This document shows, in pieces, positions 36,833 to 48,698 of a DNA stretch of 64,000 bases. The position numbers and the translations under genes are program-made. The notes beneath the pieces were generated by a model. It ran no database searches, was not told where the DNA came from, and saw only the letters and a program-made list of their open reading frames with translations. This DNA comes from Anniella stebbinsi (lineage: Eukaryota > Chordata > Lepidosauria > Squamata > Anniellidae), in assembly GCA_029215795.1 (NCBI GenBank), contig JARDYH010000007.1, positions 71,788,763-71,852,762 on the forward strand, read 5' to 3'. Numbering within the stretch: position 1 is the stretch's first letter; each line of letters starts with the position of its first letter.

Positions 36833-37777
36833 CTAGAACAATGTTGCTTTGTGCGAGCCAATCACTACGTGACGCTCCTGGATAAGTGTCTGCCGCTCGT
36901 CCTGGGGCCATCTGCTGCGCTGTGCCATGGAATCCAATTTGATCCCCAGGTAACGTAGGGACTTCCATACTTCACATGCGCCAAAGGGACCCTCAAGTCG
37001 TGTGCCAGCTCCAGAAACTGCTGCCTCAGGAAGTGGCACTGTTAGATCCCCCTGGACCAATGAGTAAAAGTAATTCAAATAGTGAGCCACATCCTCGGGT
37101 CCATTCCCATCTCGCAATGCCTATTCCAAATTGGACTGAACCCCCTGAACATGGCCCACGAATTGGAGCGTCCCCTGGGTAAGGCTCTCACTACGTAAAA
37201 GTGACCCTTAAAACAAATTCCTAACATGTCGAAGTCATGGGGATTGAGGAGGCCATATCCGAAAACACAGATTTTATGTCGCCTTTCCCCATCATCGCGC
37301 CTGCTCCACTCTCGTGCACTAGTGCTACTGCTGAATCAAACGAAGCAATTTTAACCGAGCATAAATGCTCTAGAATGGCATCATTCCCGGATGCTCCCCT
37401 GGGTAAGGACAGGCCAAGAATTGACCTGTACTCCCCCGGTGCCGTCCCTGTCACCATGCCCAGAGGAGACACTCACAAGTTGGCATAGGCAGTTTGTCAA
37501 AGGGGGCCCCGTACCCGCCCCGAACTCACTTCTTACACAATGTATTCCGTACCATGGCATCCATAACCCGTATGGACTTCTGATATGTTGCTATGAAAGC
37601 AAACCGCCATCCATCCTGCAGAATCCGAAAACCCACAGTAAAACATGCGGCTAAATCCCGTACATCCCAAAGCGGGTAACGTACCCACAAACGCCAAGGA
37701 GGTACAAGCTGCAGTGTATACCACTGCAGAGTGCAAACAACGGCGGCCATTCTACAGAATGATTCCGCATAGGCCAA
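36833..37777 (-). pseudogene. Ngaro-like reverse transcriptase region, broken
   Basis: Fragments in three frames. 37526-37777 has RYPLWDVRDLAACFTVGF, like the linker before DIRS reverse transcriptases. 37221-37472 has SPLGMVTG, then GEYRSILGLSLPRGASGND and KGDIKSVF, matching the consensus PLGxVxK, R-LIHHLS-P-G-SVND and KxDIKSAF. 36833-37117 has HYLNYFYSLVQG, where the catalytic motif is normally HYLDDF, so the active site is lost. Family match is by motif order, read by eye. Confidence 0.7.
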
Positions 37778-38557
37778 CCAGGCCCCGCCCTCCTATGCCT
37801 TATACGCCCGATAAATTATATCGAGGTATTCAAAGAGTATCCACCCTTTATAAGGAAGCGTTGTTGCAAAACAACATGTCAGCTAAGAAACCCTGTAACC
37901 TATTGTTCAAGGTCCGGGCTACCCTCTTCCTCCGTAGCCTCACTGCTTCCCTCTCTGCTATTCCATCCTTGTCCACGTTCTATGGTTCCCAAAATAAGGC
38001 GAAAATTTATCTAAACTCCCCTTTAAGGATCATGTCCCTAGTGGCCGGTAACATGTGATAACCCTCGAAGTGTCCAGCCTAGCTTCCGACGTCGCCCTGG
38101 TGTCACTTACCGTACTAACGTGACCGACTGCTGAAGAACCCGCGTTAATCAGCTGTGATGGTTCCGTCTAAATTCTCCCTATCATTTTGGGTCGTCGTCG
38201 TTCTGCTCACCCCCGAAGTGGATGGAGGCGGAACGGTCACCTGTAGTGCTCCCACCAAAGAACCGCCCAAGTGTGGTGTCGTGTACGCCATCCCAGGCAT
38301 CCAATGGGCACAGTCCCCAAGGAGGGAATGCACCCAAAGACTGCACCGAGGAATATAAGGCGTTCAATGGCTGCTCACCCGGTCCCTGTGATGGACTGTT
38401 CGGGACTGCCAATTGAGGTGGCACCCAAGGTCGTGCCCGCTGACCATCTGTCCACCTGGACACCCTGCGACACCACTGTGGACACCTGCCTGTCTGTTGA
38501 CTGGCTGAAAGAAGCTGCAACAATATCCGATCTGAAATTAATAGATGACAACAAACA

Positions 38558-38791
38558 TTATAACATCTGTCTCCTGGTCTGCCGTTGTGGGATGGTCTGT
38601 ACCTGATCCGACATGCTAGATGTTATGCCCCTCCCTTCCTCCAGCGATTGTAGTTGCGCCAGATACACCGCCAATCCTGGGTTAACATCTTCGTCAGAGG
38701 AAGAATTATTGCTAACACTAAGCCACTTAGCCGGAGGGCAAATGAGTTTTCCTTTGCCCATCCGTCTGCTAAGACCCTTCCGAGATGACAT
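38558..38791 (-). pseudogene. Possible gag-like N-terminus of the retroelement
   Basis: An open stretch beginning MSSRKGLSRRMGKGKL with a basic N-terminus and an acidic serine-rich part (NNSSSDEDVN), at the place where a DIRS gag-like frame would begin. No catalytic motif is expected. The assignment rests on position. Confidence 0.4.
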
Positions 38792-38799
38792 GCTGCCTC

Positions 38800-39911
38800 C
38801 CACTGAGTAAATGTAAGAAACAGGATTAATGACTGAAAACAATGCAATGGTGCCTCCCGATGGCCAAACCGTGTATTACGTGTGAAACCAACTTGAGTAT
38901 TGCAATGGCACCACCTGGCGGCGAACTAAGGAATCGCCATAAAATTGACCACTTTTATTCAAGATCTGCAGTGAGGGGATTGGTAAAACTGGGCAATCAG
39001 TGCTGTGTAAAAGAACACCCACCCCACCCAGTGGCTAGACTGGCTAAATCAGAGGCCTCGGTAGGGTTGTGCTCAAGCGACCACTCGGGCAAATCCAAGG
39101 GCTGAGGAGTAACTGCGGGACCCCCCCCTTAACCCAAGAGGGCCCAGCCCGACACTGCCTGCCCCTGTTGAAAACCTGGGTCTGAGGGGAAATCAACCCC
39201 CCCCCGGCAGAAAGGCGCACGCCCACCCACGGAAGCCAGAGCCAGGGATCAAACTGAGCTCCTCCCCCAAGACAATTGGCCTAAATCGGCCAACAGCGCA
39301 GCACACTGCCAGGGAGCATCCCCACCCTGGGCTGACTGCCCCAGGACACTCGCGCCAGGGATGAGTGGGCGGGAGAGGCAGCGCGTGCGCCGCACGGGCC
39401 CGACCCGCCACGGACAAACCCCCTTGTCTCGGCGCGATGCAGCCGAGAAGGTACTGCCTACTACCCGGCCCGAGATCCCAACCCCGGAGGGGAGGAGTGG
39501 GCGAGAGACCCGGCGCTCGCCTCGCCCAGGGCCCCCCCTGACAGCCAGAGGAGGATCCCGCCTGCAGCCGCAGGCAAGCCGGTGGCCAGGGGTTAATCCC
39601 CTTTCGTCAGGCACGTCCGCGCCCTCCGCTCGTCAGGGAATTGGGGGGGGCCAGCCGGCCCAACCCTGTCACCTGGGGGCGGAGTGCCCCGAAGAGATCC
39701 CGCCGTCCTGCTGAGCTGCTCCATCGGAGAGAGCACTCCGCGGAGGCCGGCCTGCCACCTATGCTCCCAACGAGGCGGCCCAGGCCTCCGCCCCTCTCTG
39801 CACCGGGAAGGACCGTCCGGTCCTCCCCCAAACCTGCGGGCCTGCCGGGCAGAAGACTCCGCTCGCCCGACAGCCACCGCAGGTATGTCCGCCGCTCCTC
39901 GAGCCGCTGCC
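38800..39911. other. GC-rich sequence at the upper end of the foreign segment
   Basis: Many C and G runs and overlapping open frames on both strands, with no recognisable domain. It may be the leader of the retroelement. The join to gene b-type intron 1 sequence is at about 39911. Confidence 0.4.
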
Positions 39912-40437
39912 CAGAAAAACTTTGATATCCCCGCTTTCCGCAATCCCTGGGTTATCCCAGGGTCATCCCTCGGTTGTCCCTGGTTGCCCCCGGGATTCCC
40001 CGTGTGTCATGTGGCGGCACAGGGATGACCGAGTGACAGCCCTGGGATAAATCCCTGGTGTAGACATGGCCATGCTTCCTCTTTCATACGTTCATTCTGG
40101 ATGTCCGAAAAGGGTTACGATGTCCAATACGAAACATGACAAAGGATCTGCAGGTCTACTGTATAGATGGTAACTGTCATGGGCAGGACCTACACTACTG
40201 CTTTAAAACAGTTTATAACAGTATTGAGAACTGTTGGGTCCCAGGGCACACTTCATATACAGTTTTTAAACCATTTTCAAAGTGTCATATCCTGTTTGGT
40301 GTCTATCTGGCCATCCAGCCAACTCATCCTTGAAAGGGCATAAAAAAGCTGAACTAGAAACTCTGTATGATAAGAAAGCTACAACTTCAGATCACTTTAT
40401 TAGGTTAGGATATTTATATACCACCCTTCATAATCTA

Positions 40438-40481
<44 letters not shown>

Positions 40482-40710
40482 TTTATTTATAACCCGCCTC
40501 TCCCTCCGGATATACTGTCCTCCCTAGGTGCCTCCTCCCCATGATGAACCCAGGACTTCTGGTTCATGCTCACCTGGAGAAAACAAGGCCAAGAGGAGGT
40601 ACATGTTCAGGAGCACATTCATAGCGATGCAGAGCTCAGGGGCCAGGGACAACTTTCCACAGAGCTGGATCAACCAAGGTGACTGAAGTCAAAGGGTACG
40701 TATGCAGTGC

Positions 40711-40718
40711 AATTCATA
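40711..40718 (-). promoter_or_regulatory. Mutated TATA box of gene e
   Basis: TATGAATT in place of TATAAATT, at the conserved 89-nt distance. Confidence 0.45.
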
Positions 40719-41239
40719 GGCCAGGGAGAAGACCCAAAGGGCAAAAGCTGGAAACAACTGCTTTGGGAGGATGCAGGAAATTCTTTTTTCTTCTTAGAGG
40801 GATGGGGCCATGCTGCTGAAATTGCTGAGTCTCTCCTCCAAGAAGAAAGGCTCCTGCTCTGTCCTTCCTCTCCACTGAGACTGGGAGCCGCCACACTTGC
40901 CCTCTTCAGGAAAGGGCTTCAGTTCAGAGAAAGGTATATTGCTTTAAGAGATTCCCTTCCCTCTTTCCCCTGCTCTCTCTCTCTCTCTCTCTCTGTGTGT
41001 GTTTGTGTGTTCTAAGTCTCAAGAAGGCTCCTTCTCACAGTCTTGAAACTTCTTTTAAGCCTCCATTTGCTCAGCCAATTTCCCCAAAACTAGCTTGTGC
41101 ACTTGAATTTGTTTAAATCTCAATAAATGTGCCATTGTAGTGTTATCCTCTTCAATGATGTGGAGGTCTTTGAGTAAGAATTGCCTTACTTAGCCACAGA
41201 CGCTCTATCGCCAATGTCTAAAGATTCCTTAGAAGCAGG

Positions 41240-42560
41240 TGTTTTATTCTCATTAAAACATAGGCAAGTTTGTACACTGGTCTAACGAGAGCACATCATG
41301 TAACAACACCGTTTTGTTTCCTTGTAACAACTGGATCAGGTGAGGCTGTGCAGGTCCTGGACTGGTGCCTAGACTCAAAAATGGGCTGGATGAGGGCCAA
41401 TTAACTGAAAGTAAACCATGGCTAGATTGAAGCCCTGTGGTTGAGTGGTTCCCGAGTCCGGGCGTTAGGCTGATTGCCTGTTCTGGATGGGGTTGCACTC
41501 CCTCTGAAAGATCAGGTTCATAGTTTGAGGGTACTCTTAGATTAGAGTGACCAGATAAATTCCAGGTCAGGGCTCATGTATCTTTAACAGCTGTAGAGAA
41601 AAGGGAATTTCAGCCAGTGTCATTGTATGCAATTAGTTCCTGGTGAAATTTCCTCTTCATCACAACAGTTAAAGGTGCAGGGGCCCTGCCTTCTTTTGTA
41701 TATGGTCACTCTAGTAAAGTGCCTGCACCTTTAACTGTTGTGATGAAGAGGGAATTTCACCAGGAACTAATTGCATGCAAATGACACTGGCTGAAATTCC
41801 CTTTTCTCTGGTCACCCTATCTTAGATCCATCTCTGTCGCTGGAGGCTCAAGCGGCCACAGTGGCTCAGAGTGCCTCTTATCAGCTCTGGCTGGTTTGCC
41901 AGCTATGGCCTCTCCTGGATAGCTTGGCCACAGTGCTACAGGCATTAGTAACCTCAAGTTTGGATTACTGCAATGCGTTCTATGTGGGGCTGCCCTTAAA
42001 GCTGCTCTGGAAGCTGGAGCTAGTGCAGAATGCTGCAGCTCGGCTGTTGTCCAGAGCTGCCCCTTTCCAGTATGTAACTCCTTGGCTGAGGCAATTGCAC
42101 TGGCTGCCTATTCGCTACCTAGCTAGGTGAAAGGTTTTTGTACTAGTGTACAAAGCCCTAAACAGCCTGGGACCAGGATACCTGAGAGAGTGCCTTCTCG
42201 CCTATCAAGCTGCCCGGTCACTGAGGTCATCGGTGGGCATGCTCCTGGTGGTTCCACATAGACCTATCATCCAACTGGAGTCCACCAGGGGAAGAGCCTC
42301 CAGTGTGGTGGCCCCCCTGCTATGGAATTCCCTTCCTCTAGAGGTCAGGCAGGTGCCAACTTTGTATTCCTTCTGGCACCTCCTGAAATTGTTGTTGTGC
42401 CAGGAAGCCTTCCCTTAATGACCAGCCACAGTTTATTTTGCACTCTCTTTTAAAAATGTATTTTAATGTGCTTTTATTCTGTTTGTATTCTGATTTTATT
42501 TGCCACCATCCGGAATTCTGAATGGAGAGTGGTATATAAATATTGTAAATGAAATAAAAT
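41240..42560 (+). mobile_element. L2/CR1-type LINE, 3' half
   Basis: The first part encodes CLDSKMGWMRAN and LKVNHG, the WMRxNxLKLNxxKTE region of L2/CR1 reverse transcriptases. The second part has SLDYCNAFYVGLPLKLLWKL, QLHWLPIRY, VYKALNSLGPGYL and LWNSLPLEVR, the C-terminal region. It ends in a TGAAATAAAATGAA tail. Stop codons and a foldback insertion (41535-41823) break it. It lies between genes e and f. Pieces of the first part recur at 24610-24770 and 56560-56720. Confidence 0.85.
41535..41823. mobile_element. Foldback element inserted in the LINE
   Basis: The two halves are inverted copies: AGAGTGACCAGATAAA...CTTTAACAG and its complement, ending TCTGGTCACCCTATCT, around a centre near 41690. 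Single arms of the same family occur near 14075, 20205, 47640 and 61575. Confidence 0.7.
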
Positions 42561-42892
42561 GAATTCTGAATTCTCATCTCGTGGAATCCCTGAACATGGA
42601 CTAGGGGTGGATGGACTTCCCTGTGCCCCTGTTCACCGGGTGCCTGCCAAGCCACCGCTGCCATGAGGTGAGTGCCACACCTCCTTGCAAAGCTGCCAAA
42701 TGATGCCAGGTCTGCTGCTGCTGAAGCCGCTAAATCTGTTGTACTTTTAGTTCTTTCTCTTTGACCCAGACACGGGCTGGATTCACGTGCTCTGGAAATT
42801 CAGCCTTAGCGTTCTGTGCACCCTATTCCTTGGCAAAACCACGGTGCAATCATTGCCTCAAGTTGAGTCAGGAGGAGTCTTGATGCCTCCAT

Positions 42893-43135
42893 CTTTAATC
42901 TTATTGTCTTATTTATTTATTGCATTCATCTCCTGTCTAGTTCCTCCTTAAGAAACACAAGGTGGTGTACATAATCCTCCTCCTCTCCATTTATCCTCAA
43001 AACAACCCTTTGAGGTAGGCTGGGCTGACTACCCCAAGTCACTGAATGAGCCTCCAGTGGCCAAATGGAGACTAGAACCCAGATCTCCCAATTCCCAGTC
43101 CAATACTCTAACCACTATACCACACTGATTCTCGC
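42893..43135 (-). mobile_element. tRNA-type SINE (minus strand)
   Basis: The reverse complement shows the GGTTCTAGTCTCC head region and the CTCAAAGGGTTGTTTTGAGG block. Its counterpart is at 53092-53350 beside gene g. Confidence 0.75.
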
Positions 43136-43570
43136 CTTCCCTTTAAATGTGGTCCTTTGGCGTGACACCTTTCTATTAGAGCTGCTTTGATCATACATGT
43201 ATATTCTGGCATATTTCTCAGCTCTGCCAACTGGAAAATAAGATAAACACTCTTTGCTCCCATGAAGAACAAAAACACCTCTAGTTGCTTTTAAATGATT
43301 GCAGAGATGCCAGTCATTACAAAGAGTTTGGCAATAAGACATGGGATGGATAATCCGAGAAAAGACCACACAGATTCAGATCACAAAGTTTAAAAGTTTA
43401 TCAGGGAAAGAAATTGTTAACAGAAAAATGGGATTGCTTCTTTTTGGATGAAATGAGATGAGACCAAGTCTGTTATATCAAATTAGATAGGACAACAACA
43501 CCCCATGACCCATGGATTGAAATATTTATCAGAAAGAAATATACCAACACAGGTTTACTTGCCATACTAA

Positions 43571-43576
43571 TTTATT
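43571..43576 (-). terminator. Polyadenylation signal of gene f (AATAAA)
   Basis: 231 nt after the stop codon, the same distance as in genes b and g. Confidence 0.55.
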
Positions 43577-46364
43577 TTATGATTCTGTGAAAATCAACCC
43601 ATACACCAGGAGGCCCAAAATTTGTATATCTAAACTCTCTTTCATCTGCCCCCCTGAATCCCTCGCGCCCTCCACCAGCCTCTAAAAAGAAAATGAAAGA
43701 ATTGTGAATCTCGGACAGGGGTTGCTCTCACCACTAGGGCTCCAATAGCCTCCCCACTTTTAAAACACTTAGAATACATGGAGAAGAGCATTTGACCCTT
43801 GTCTATCTACCATTCATGTCTGGCTTGATAGTAGGAACCCTGGGCACGACTGCATTCCTTTTCGGTGATGTTTACTGTGAAATAGTCCTCAGCTTTTGTC
43901 TCTCCAGTACGGAAGTCACATGAGTCCTTTGTTGCACAGCCATGTAAAACAAATCTCTCATCATAAAGGCCAACTGGAAAAGAAGGAGAACAGGCATATG
44001 AGTCCTTCATCTTGTAGAAATTGTGGAACCATGAAGGTGCTTGCGCCACCCTCAAAAACCCTGAAGTCACTTCTCAGCGTTGGTATGGGCACCATAGTGA
44101 TTAATAGGGATTCCACAAAAGCCCAACTGTGTCTAGGAGATTGGGGTCCCCCGGATCCACTTGGGGGCTCCCAACGTGAGCACAGACCCCCCCCACCAGC
44201 AGCCACCTGCGGCTGCCATTGACACAGGAAGGGGAAGTGTGCAATTTCGGTGTGAGGGTAGGTGGCTGTTGAGCAGTTGCCAGGCCAAGCCAAGGCTTGG
44301 AAGAGGCTTGCACAGCGAAGTGAGCAGGGGCAGGCTGCTACAGCGGTGAGTGAGCATCCTACTGATTACCAAGACTTTGGGTCAGTACTGAAGTGTCCTC
44401 CTCCAAATCAGTATGCAGCAAGACAGTCTGCACACATCAAAAGCAAATGCTTAAACATGTTTAAAAATGGAGTTCTGAGAGTTCCCTTAGATGGGTCAGT
44501 TTCTCTCCCATCAAATGAGGAATTAAAACCCTAATAACCTGTGAAAGGAAGTCATTGGCCTTTTCTACAACTAAGGGTGTAGAGGAAGGGAGAAGGGGAT
44601 CCCGGACTTACTTGCTTCTGGGATAGTCCCCCAGGTTGTCCCAGAAACAAACAGGGAAATCGCACGTATCTTGGCCTCCTTTTTAAAAGCCGTGCACACC
44701 GGACAAGGTAAGGGAACCCCACCACGCACCCTGCCAACCTGGGGATGGCGGAATTGCTTCCCCCATATGGGCATGGAGCCAGCCCCTGCTGCTCCGTGTC
44801 CATTTCAGGACCCGGGATGGCAGGAAAACTGGGATATCCCCGGTGTCCACTATCCCAGGGTTATCCTGGGGTCATCCGTAGGTCATCCCCGGTTGCCCCT
44901 GGGATCCCCTGTGCATCACTTAGATGCACAGGGATGACCTAGGGTCAACCTTGGGATAAAACCCTGGTGTAGACATTGTCATGATATCTGACTATCAAGG
45001 AGAAACAAGGAGGAGCTAAAACTCTTGTTTCCTCTGTCCCAAACAAAACCGACCGAGAGTTTTCTTCTTGCTGCATGTAGTTACAGATACGAATGGAATG
45101 CAGAGGATAAGATGGCAATTATTTCATTTCATTTCAGCAAGTTTCTGAGCAGAATTCATCAACGTTTGCAAAGCTCTTCCTATCTGGGACAAAAAAAAAC
45201 CTTGAAGAAAAGAATCTGAATGGAGGAGAAACAGAAATGGACAGATTCATCGATCTAGGCTACTTGAGTATCGAAAAAAGGTCTTGGTTTGAATGTCTGT
45301 GCAGTTAACCATTAAGGATAGGCAAATATTTCCAATTACAGTTTTGAGGAGAATTTACTAAATTGTACAAAGTTCTCCATGTCCAGGACAAAAAGAATTT
45401 CAGATAAAAAGAATGCCCAAGCCTCAGAGTGCTTTGCTTTTCAAAGTCTGGGATTGAATCCGGGAATATTCAACCATGTTAGTGAATAATTACAGTTGCC
45501 ATCTTTCTTTTCTGACAGGCTCCTCATCTTTACCAGTTACATGTCAGGCAGGTACATCACGGTCCTCTCCATCCTGCATTTGGCTCATGCAGATGGGTGA
45601 GTTTTGTTTCATTTCATTTGTGATCAGATGTTACCAACATTTGCACAGTTCCTCTTATTCAGAAGAAAAAGAACTTGAGATTTAATTTTTTTTAAAGCGG
45701 GAGAAAGCAAAGGTGATGGTTTTGCTCATCCTCTCTGACAGATGGGCAGCTCTTCTGAACTTGCTCCACATAAGAGGGACTATGTGATCCAGGAGGGTGG
45801 TTTAATGGGGAAAAATGCTAAAATAAATAAGTAAATGCATAGCAAATTCCAGCCTTTTCCATTGCTCTTCTACCTGCAGAAAGTAAGCAAGAAAGTGAGA
45901 AACCTTGCAGCCTTCCAGATGGCCCATTGCTGGTTTGCAATTTCACTCACTCGCAGAGACATCAAAACTAGTTTTGATACATTGATTCTCATTGCCACGG
46001 CACTCCATGGTTGTCTCCTGGCAAGGTTCAGACCCTCTTGAGAAGCACGCTGGGCACTTCATCCCATTGAGTGGAAGGCTGTTGTAAGCAGGCACTACAA
46101 AAACAAACCCATCAAGTCAGCACACCCTTCCATGACCATTCCATTTCTCCCCACATCTATTTCCGTCTGCCCCAGAATGTCCATCAAGCTGGCTGTGGAA
46201 CTCCAGTGCCTCAATCTAAACAATTCCTCTGTTTATGGCCCATTAGATATAGATCAAGATCTGCAAGAAGGGATCGTGAATGCGTGGTTTCCTGTCCCTA
46301 ATAATGCCCAATAATAAATAGCCTTCTAATTAAATAGGGCATTGTTCTGTTTAAATCTATACTG

Positions 46365-46592
46365 GGGAGAAAGAGAGCAAATGTGTGGTAATGTTTAGTG
46401 TGTTGGACTTGGAGTCGAGAGATTTGGGTTGTAGCACCACTAGGCCATGGAAGCTCACTGGGTGACTTTGGGCCAGTCAGAGATTCTCAGCCCAACCTAC
46501 TCCTCAGGGTTGTTGTTGTGAGGATATAATGCCTTGGGTTCCTTACGGAGGAAAAAAGCCAGGATGTAAATGTACTGAATAAATAAATAAAG
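46365..46592 (+). mobile_element. tRNA-type SINE in gene f intron 3
   Basis: Near-identical to 18682-18905 in gene c. Confidence 0.8.
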
Positions 46593-46976
46593 AACAGGCA
46601 TAGAGACAGGATGCAGAAGAGGCATTACTGTGAAGTGCTGTGTGAATGAGTCCGTGGCCTGAACACCACCTGTTGGTGGGATTCCTGTTGGTGAGTCAAC
46701 CAGTGCAAGGAGGAGAGGGTTGTTTTTACTCTCACTGCAACAATGTCCCCCAAATGCAAGCTTTTATTTTGTCCCTTGGGAATAAATGGCAGCCATTCAT
46801 GCACACAAGAGAGAGACGTGTTCAGACAATCCTGCTCCATGCTGCTGGTGACCTCAGCCACTGAGAATCAAGTCAGCTCTTTTTTACACAGCCTCAGCCT
46901 GGGTTCTGTTTCTTGGGCTGTGATATATCAATGAAGTAGAGTCCAAACATATACAGGTACTTACACTGGAGATCTT

Positions 46977-47014
46977 GTGTATTACAATCATCTGTGTGTA
47001 TTACAATCATCTGT
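46977..47014. repeat. 19-bp tandem duplication inside E3 of gene f
   Basis: GTGTATTACAATCATCTGT twice in a row. Genes b, c and h have it once. It shifts the reading frame. Confidence 0.95.
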
Positions 47015-47600
47015 CGAGCAGCAGTACATCGACTGAAAGTATGTCTCATTTGAAGCCGTAGAAAAATTCCCTTTGAGACAGGTCTTGGATTTGCCACATC
47101 CTTTGTAATAGAAATCGAATGGTTCGTCAGCTGTGAAAGAAAATCAGAAAGAAACACTTGGACTGGTGGGAAAATGTCTCTCCCGCAGTGAGTTTTGGAG
47201 ATGTTAGGTGGTTTCCGCTAATTTGGCACTCCTGGGCAGGATCTGCACTACTGCTTTAAAACAGTTTATAACAGTAGTGACAACTGTTGGGGCCCAGGAC
47301 ACACTCCATATACAGTTTTCAAACCGTTTTCAAAGTGTCTGCTTAGTGTAGATCTGGCCCTGTTCTTGGTGACAGCAATGGTTCTCATGGATATCTCATT
47401 GAACCTTCAGATCTAGTTGTGGGGTACAGTGGGGAAGAGAAGAGTGGCCCAAAAATGATGCCTGCATTGAGATAGAGCAGTTATTCAGTTAACGTCTCCT
47501 GTACTGAGTGGCTGCTATCACAGCCTTGTGGCCTGTATCAGAGCTTCTTGAGATGGGGGTGGGGGAGAGAATCACATTTAAAGCTATTTAATTTAATGAA

Positions 47601-47601
47601 A

Positions 47602-47632
<31 letters not shown>

Positions 47633-47634
47633 AC
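47601..47634. repeat. (AATA)n microsatellite
   Basis: Orthologous to a shorter run at 20166-20192 in gene c. Confidence 0.95.
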
Positions 47635-48698
47635 TAGAGTAACCAGATACAAAAGTGGTCAGGGCTCCTGCAGCTTTCACTGCTGTGATGAAGAGGGAAT
47701 TTCAGTATGTTAAATGGACTGAAGACACTTTCTCACTCACCTAGCGTTGTTTCAGTGGTGAAGAAAAGGCAAACATCTTGATCCTCTTCACACTGCACAG
47801 ATTTCACATCTGCATCATCACATCTTCCTCCAAGGTTAACACAGTTAGACATCGTAAAGGTGTCACTGCAGATACAAGAAAGGGTTCTAAACATCAGGAA
47901 CAGTTCCATGTTCTGTTTTTTCCTAGTCATGTACTCGGAATGGTTCTGGTGATACAGATAGGTTTGAAGGTACGCTGATTGAGAGAGGATTGTAAATCCA
48001 TAGGAAACATTTCAAAAAGCCTAAATACAAGTAATCGTATGTTGACTACAATTACATTGAATAAAATGAGTGTCAGATGATGGTAAATCATTTTAGTTTT
48101 GTTAGATTCATTGGTAGTGATGGACAGACCCACCTGCATCCGGCTCATTGGACGTTCCCCATCCAGTGCCACTGCCCACTACTGTCTATTGCCACTACCG
48201 CCCATCCCCACTGCCCACCCCAGCTCAAAGTGTGAGCTTCTTGAAGTCTCCACTAGTGCCTGACGAGTGCCAGCAGCTGTCCGCCCTGATCCAGCATCTC
48301 CATTGCTGCACACAATGGAGGCCCCAGAAATCTCGCATGTTCCATGTTGCGTAAATGGTGGGCGTAAAGGCCGTTTAATTTGTAGACCTCTATCATGTCT
48401 CCCCTTATCCTCCTATTTTCCCCAAGCTACACAACCCTAGCTGTTTTAACCTTCCCACGTAGTGTAGAAGCTCCAGCCCCTTGATCATTCAGGTGTCCAC
48501 CTTGTGCTCATCTTGACATTTGGGCCACAGAAGACCTCTGTACTCATCTTGCAAAGCTCTCAAGCTTCCTCTGCAGAGAAACAGATGTTGGAATAATCTG
48601 CGAGGCCCTGCTTCCCCTTTCACACATTCATTCTGGATGCCCGAAGGAGGGATACGATGTCCATATATGCAACTACTCTACTGTATAGATTATATCTG

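Larger units (their letters stand above)
33245..39911 (-). mobile_element. DIRS/Ngaro-like tyrosine-recombinase retroelement, decayed
   Basis: Minus-strand fragments in order: a gag-like N-terminus (38558-38791), a linker and reverse transcriptase (36830-37777), an RNase H end (36309-36515), a tyrosine recombinase (35560-36351) and a hydrolase-like tail. This order matches Ngaro-type DIRS elements. All frames are interrupted. It lies between the E4 and SP exons of gene e. I could not identify the split direct repeats that define intact elements, so the outer limits are those of the foreign sequence, and 38800-39911 and 33245-34170 may include other DNA. Confidence 0.7.
29894..40622 (-). pseudogene. 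Gene e: LU gene without domain 1, split by a 6.7-kb foreign segment
   Basis: SP exon 40574-40622 (MNVLLNMYLLLALFSP), E4 32862-33005 and E5 29894-30057 are intact and phase 1. E2 and E3 are missing: between about 33245 and 39911 the sequence is unrelated and replaces the stretch that corresponds to 13095-15640 of gene b. The TATA box is changed to TATGAATT (40711-40718). Because all junctions are phase 1, direct splicing from SP to E4 would leave an open 118-residue secreted protein with only the second LU domain. No evidence of expression is available. More likely it is a decaying copy. An hAT element sits directly after the stop codon. Confidence 0.75.

Noticed and set aside
39249..40028. 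Overlapping GC-rich frames of 94-121 codons
   Set aside because: Open on both strands, low complexity, and partly running into duplicated intron sequence. No gene support.
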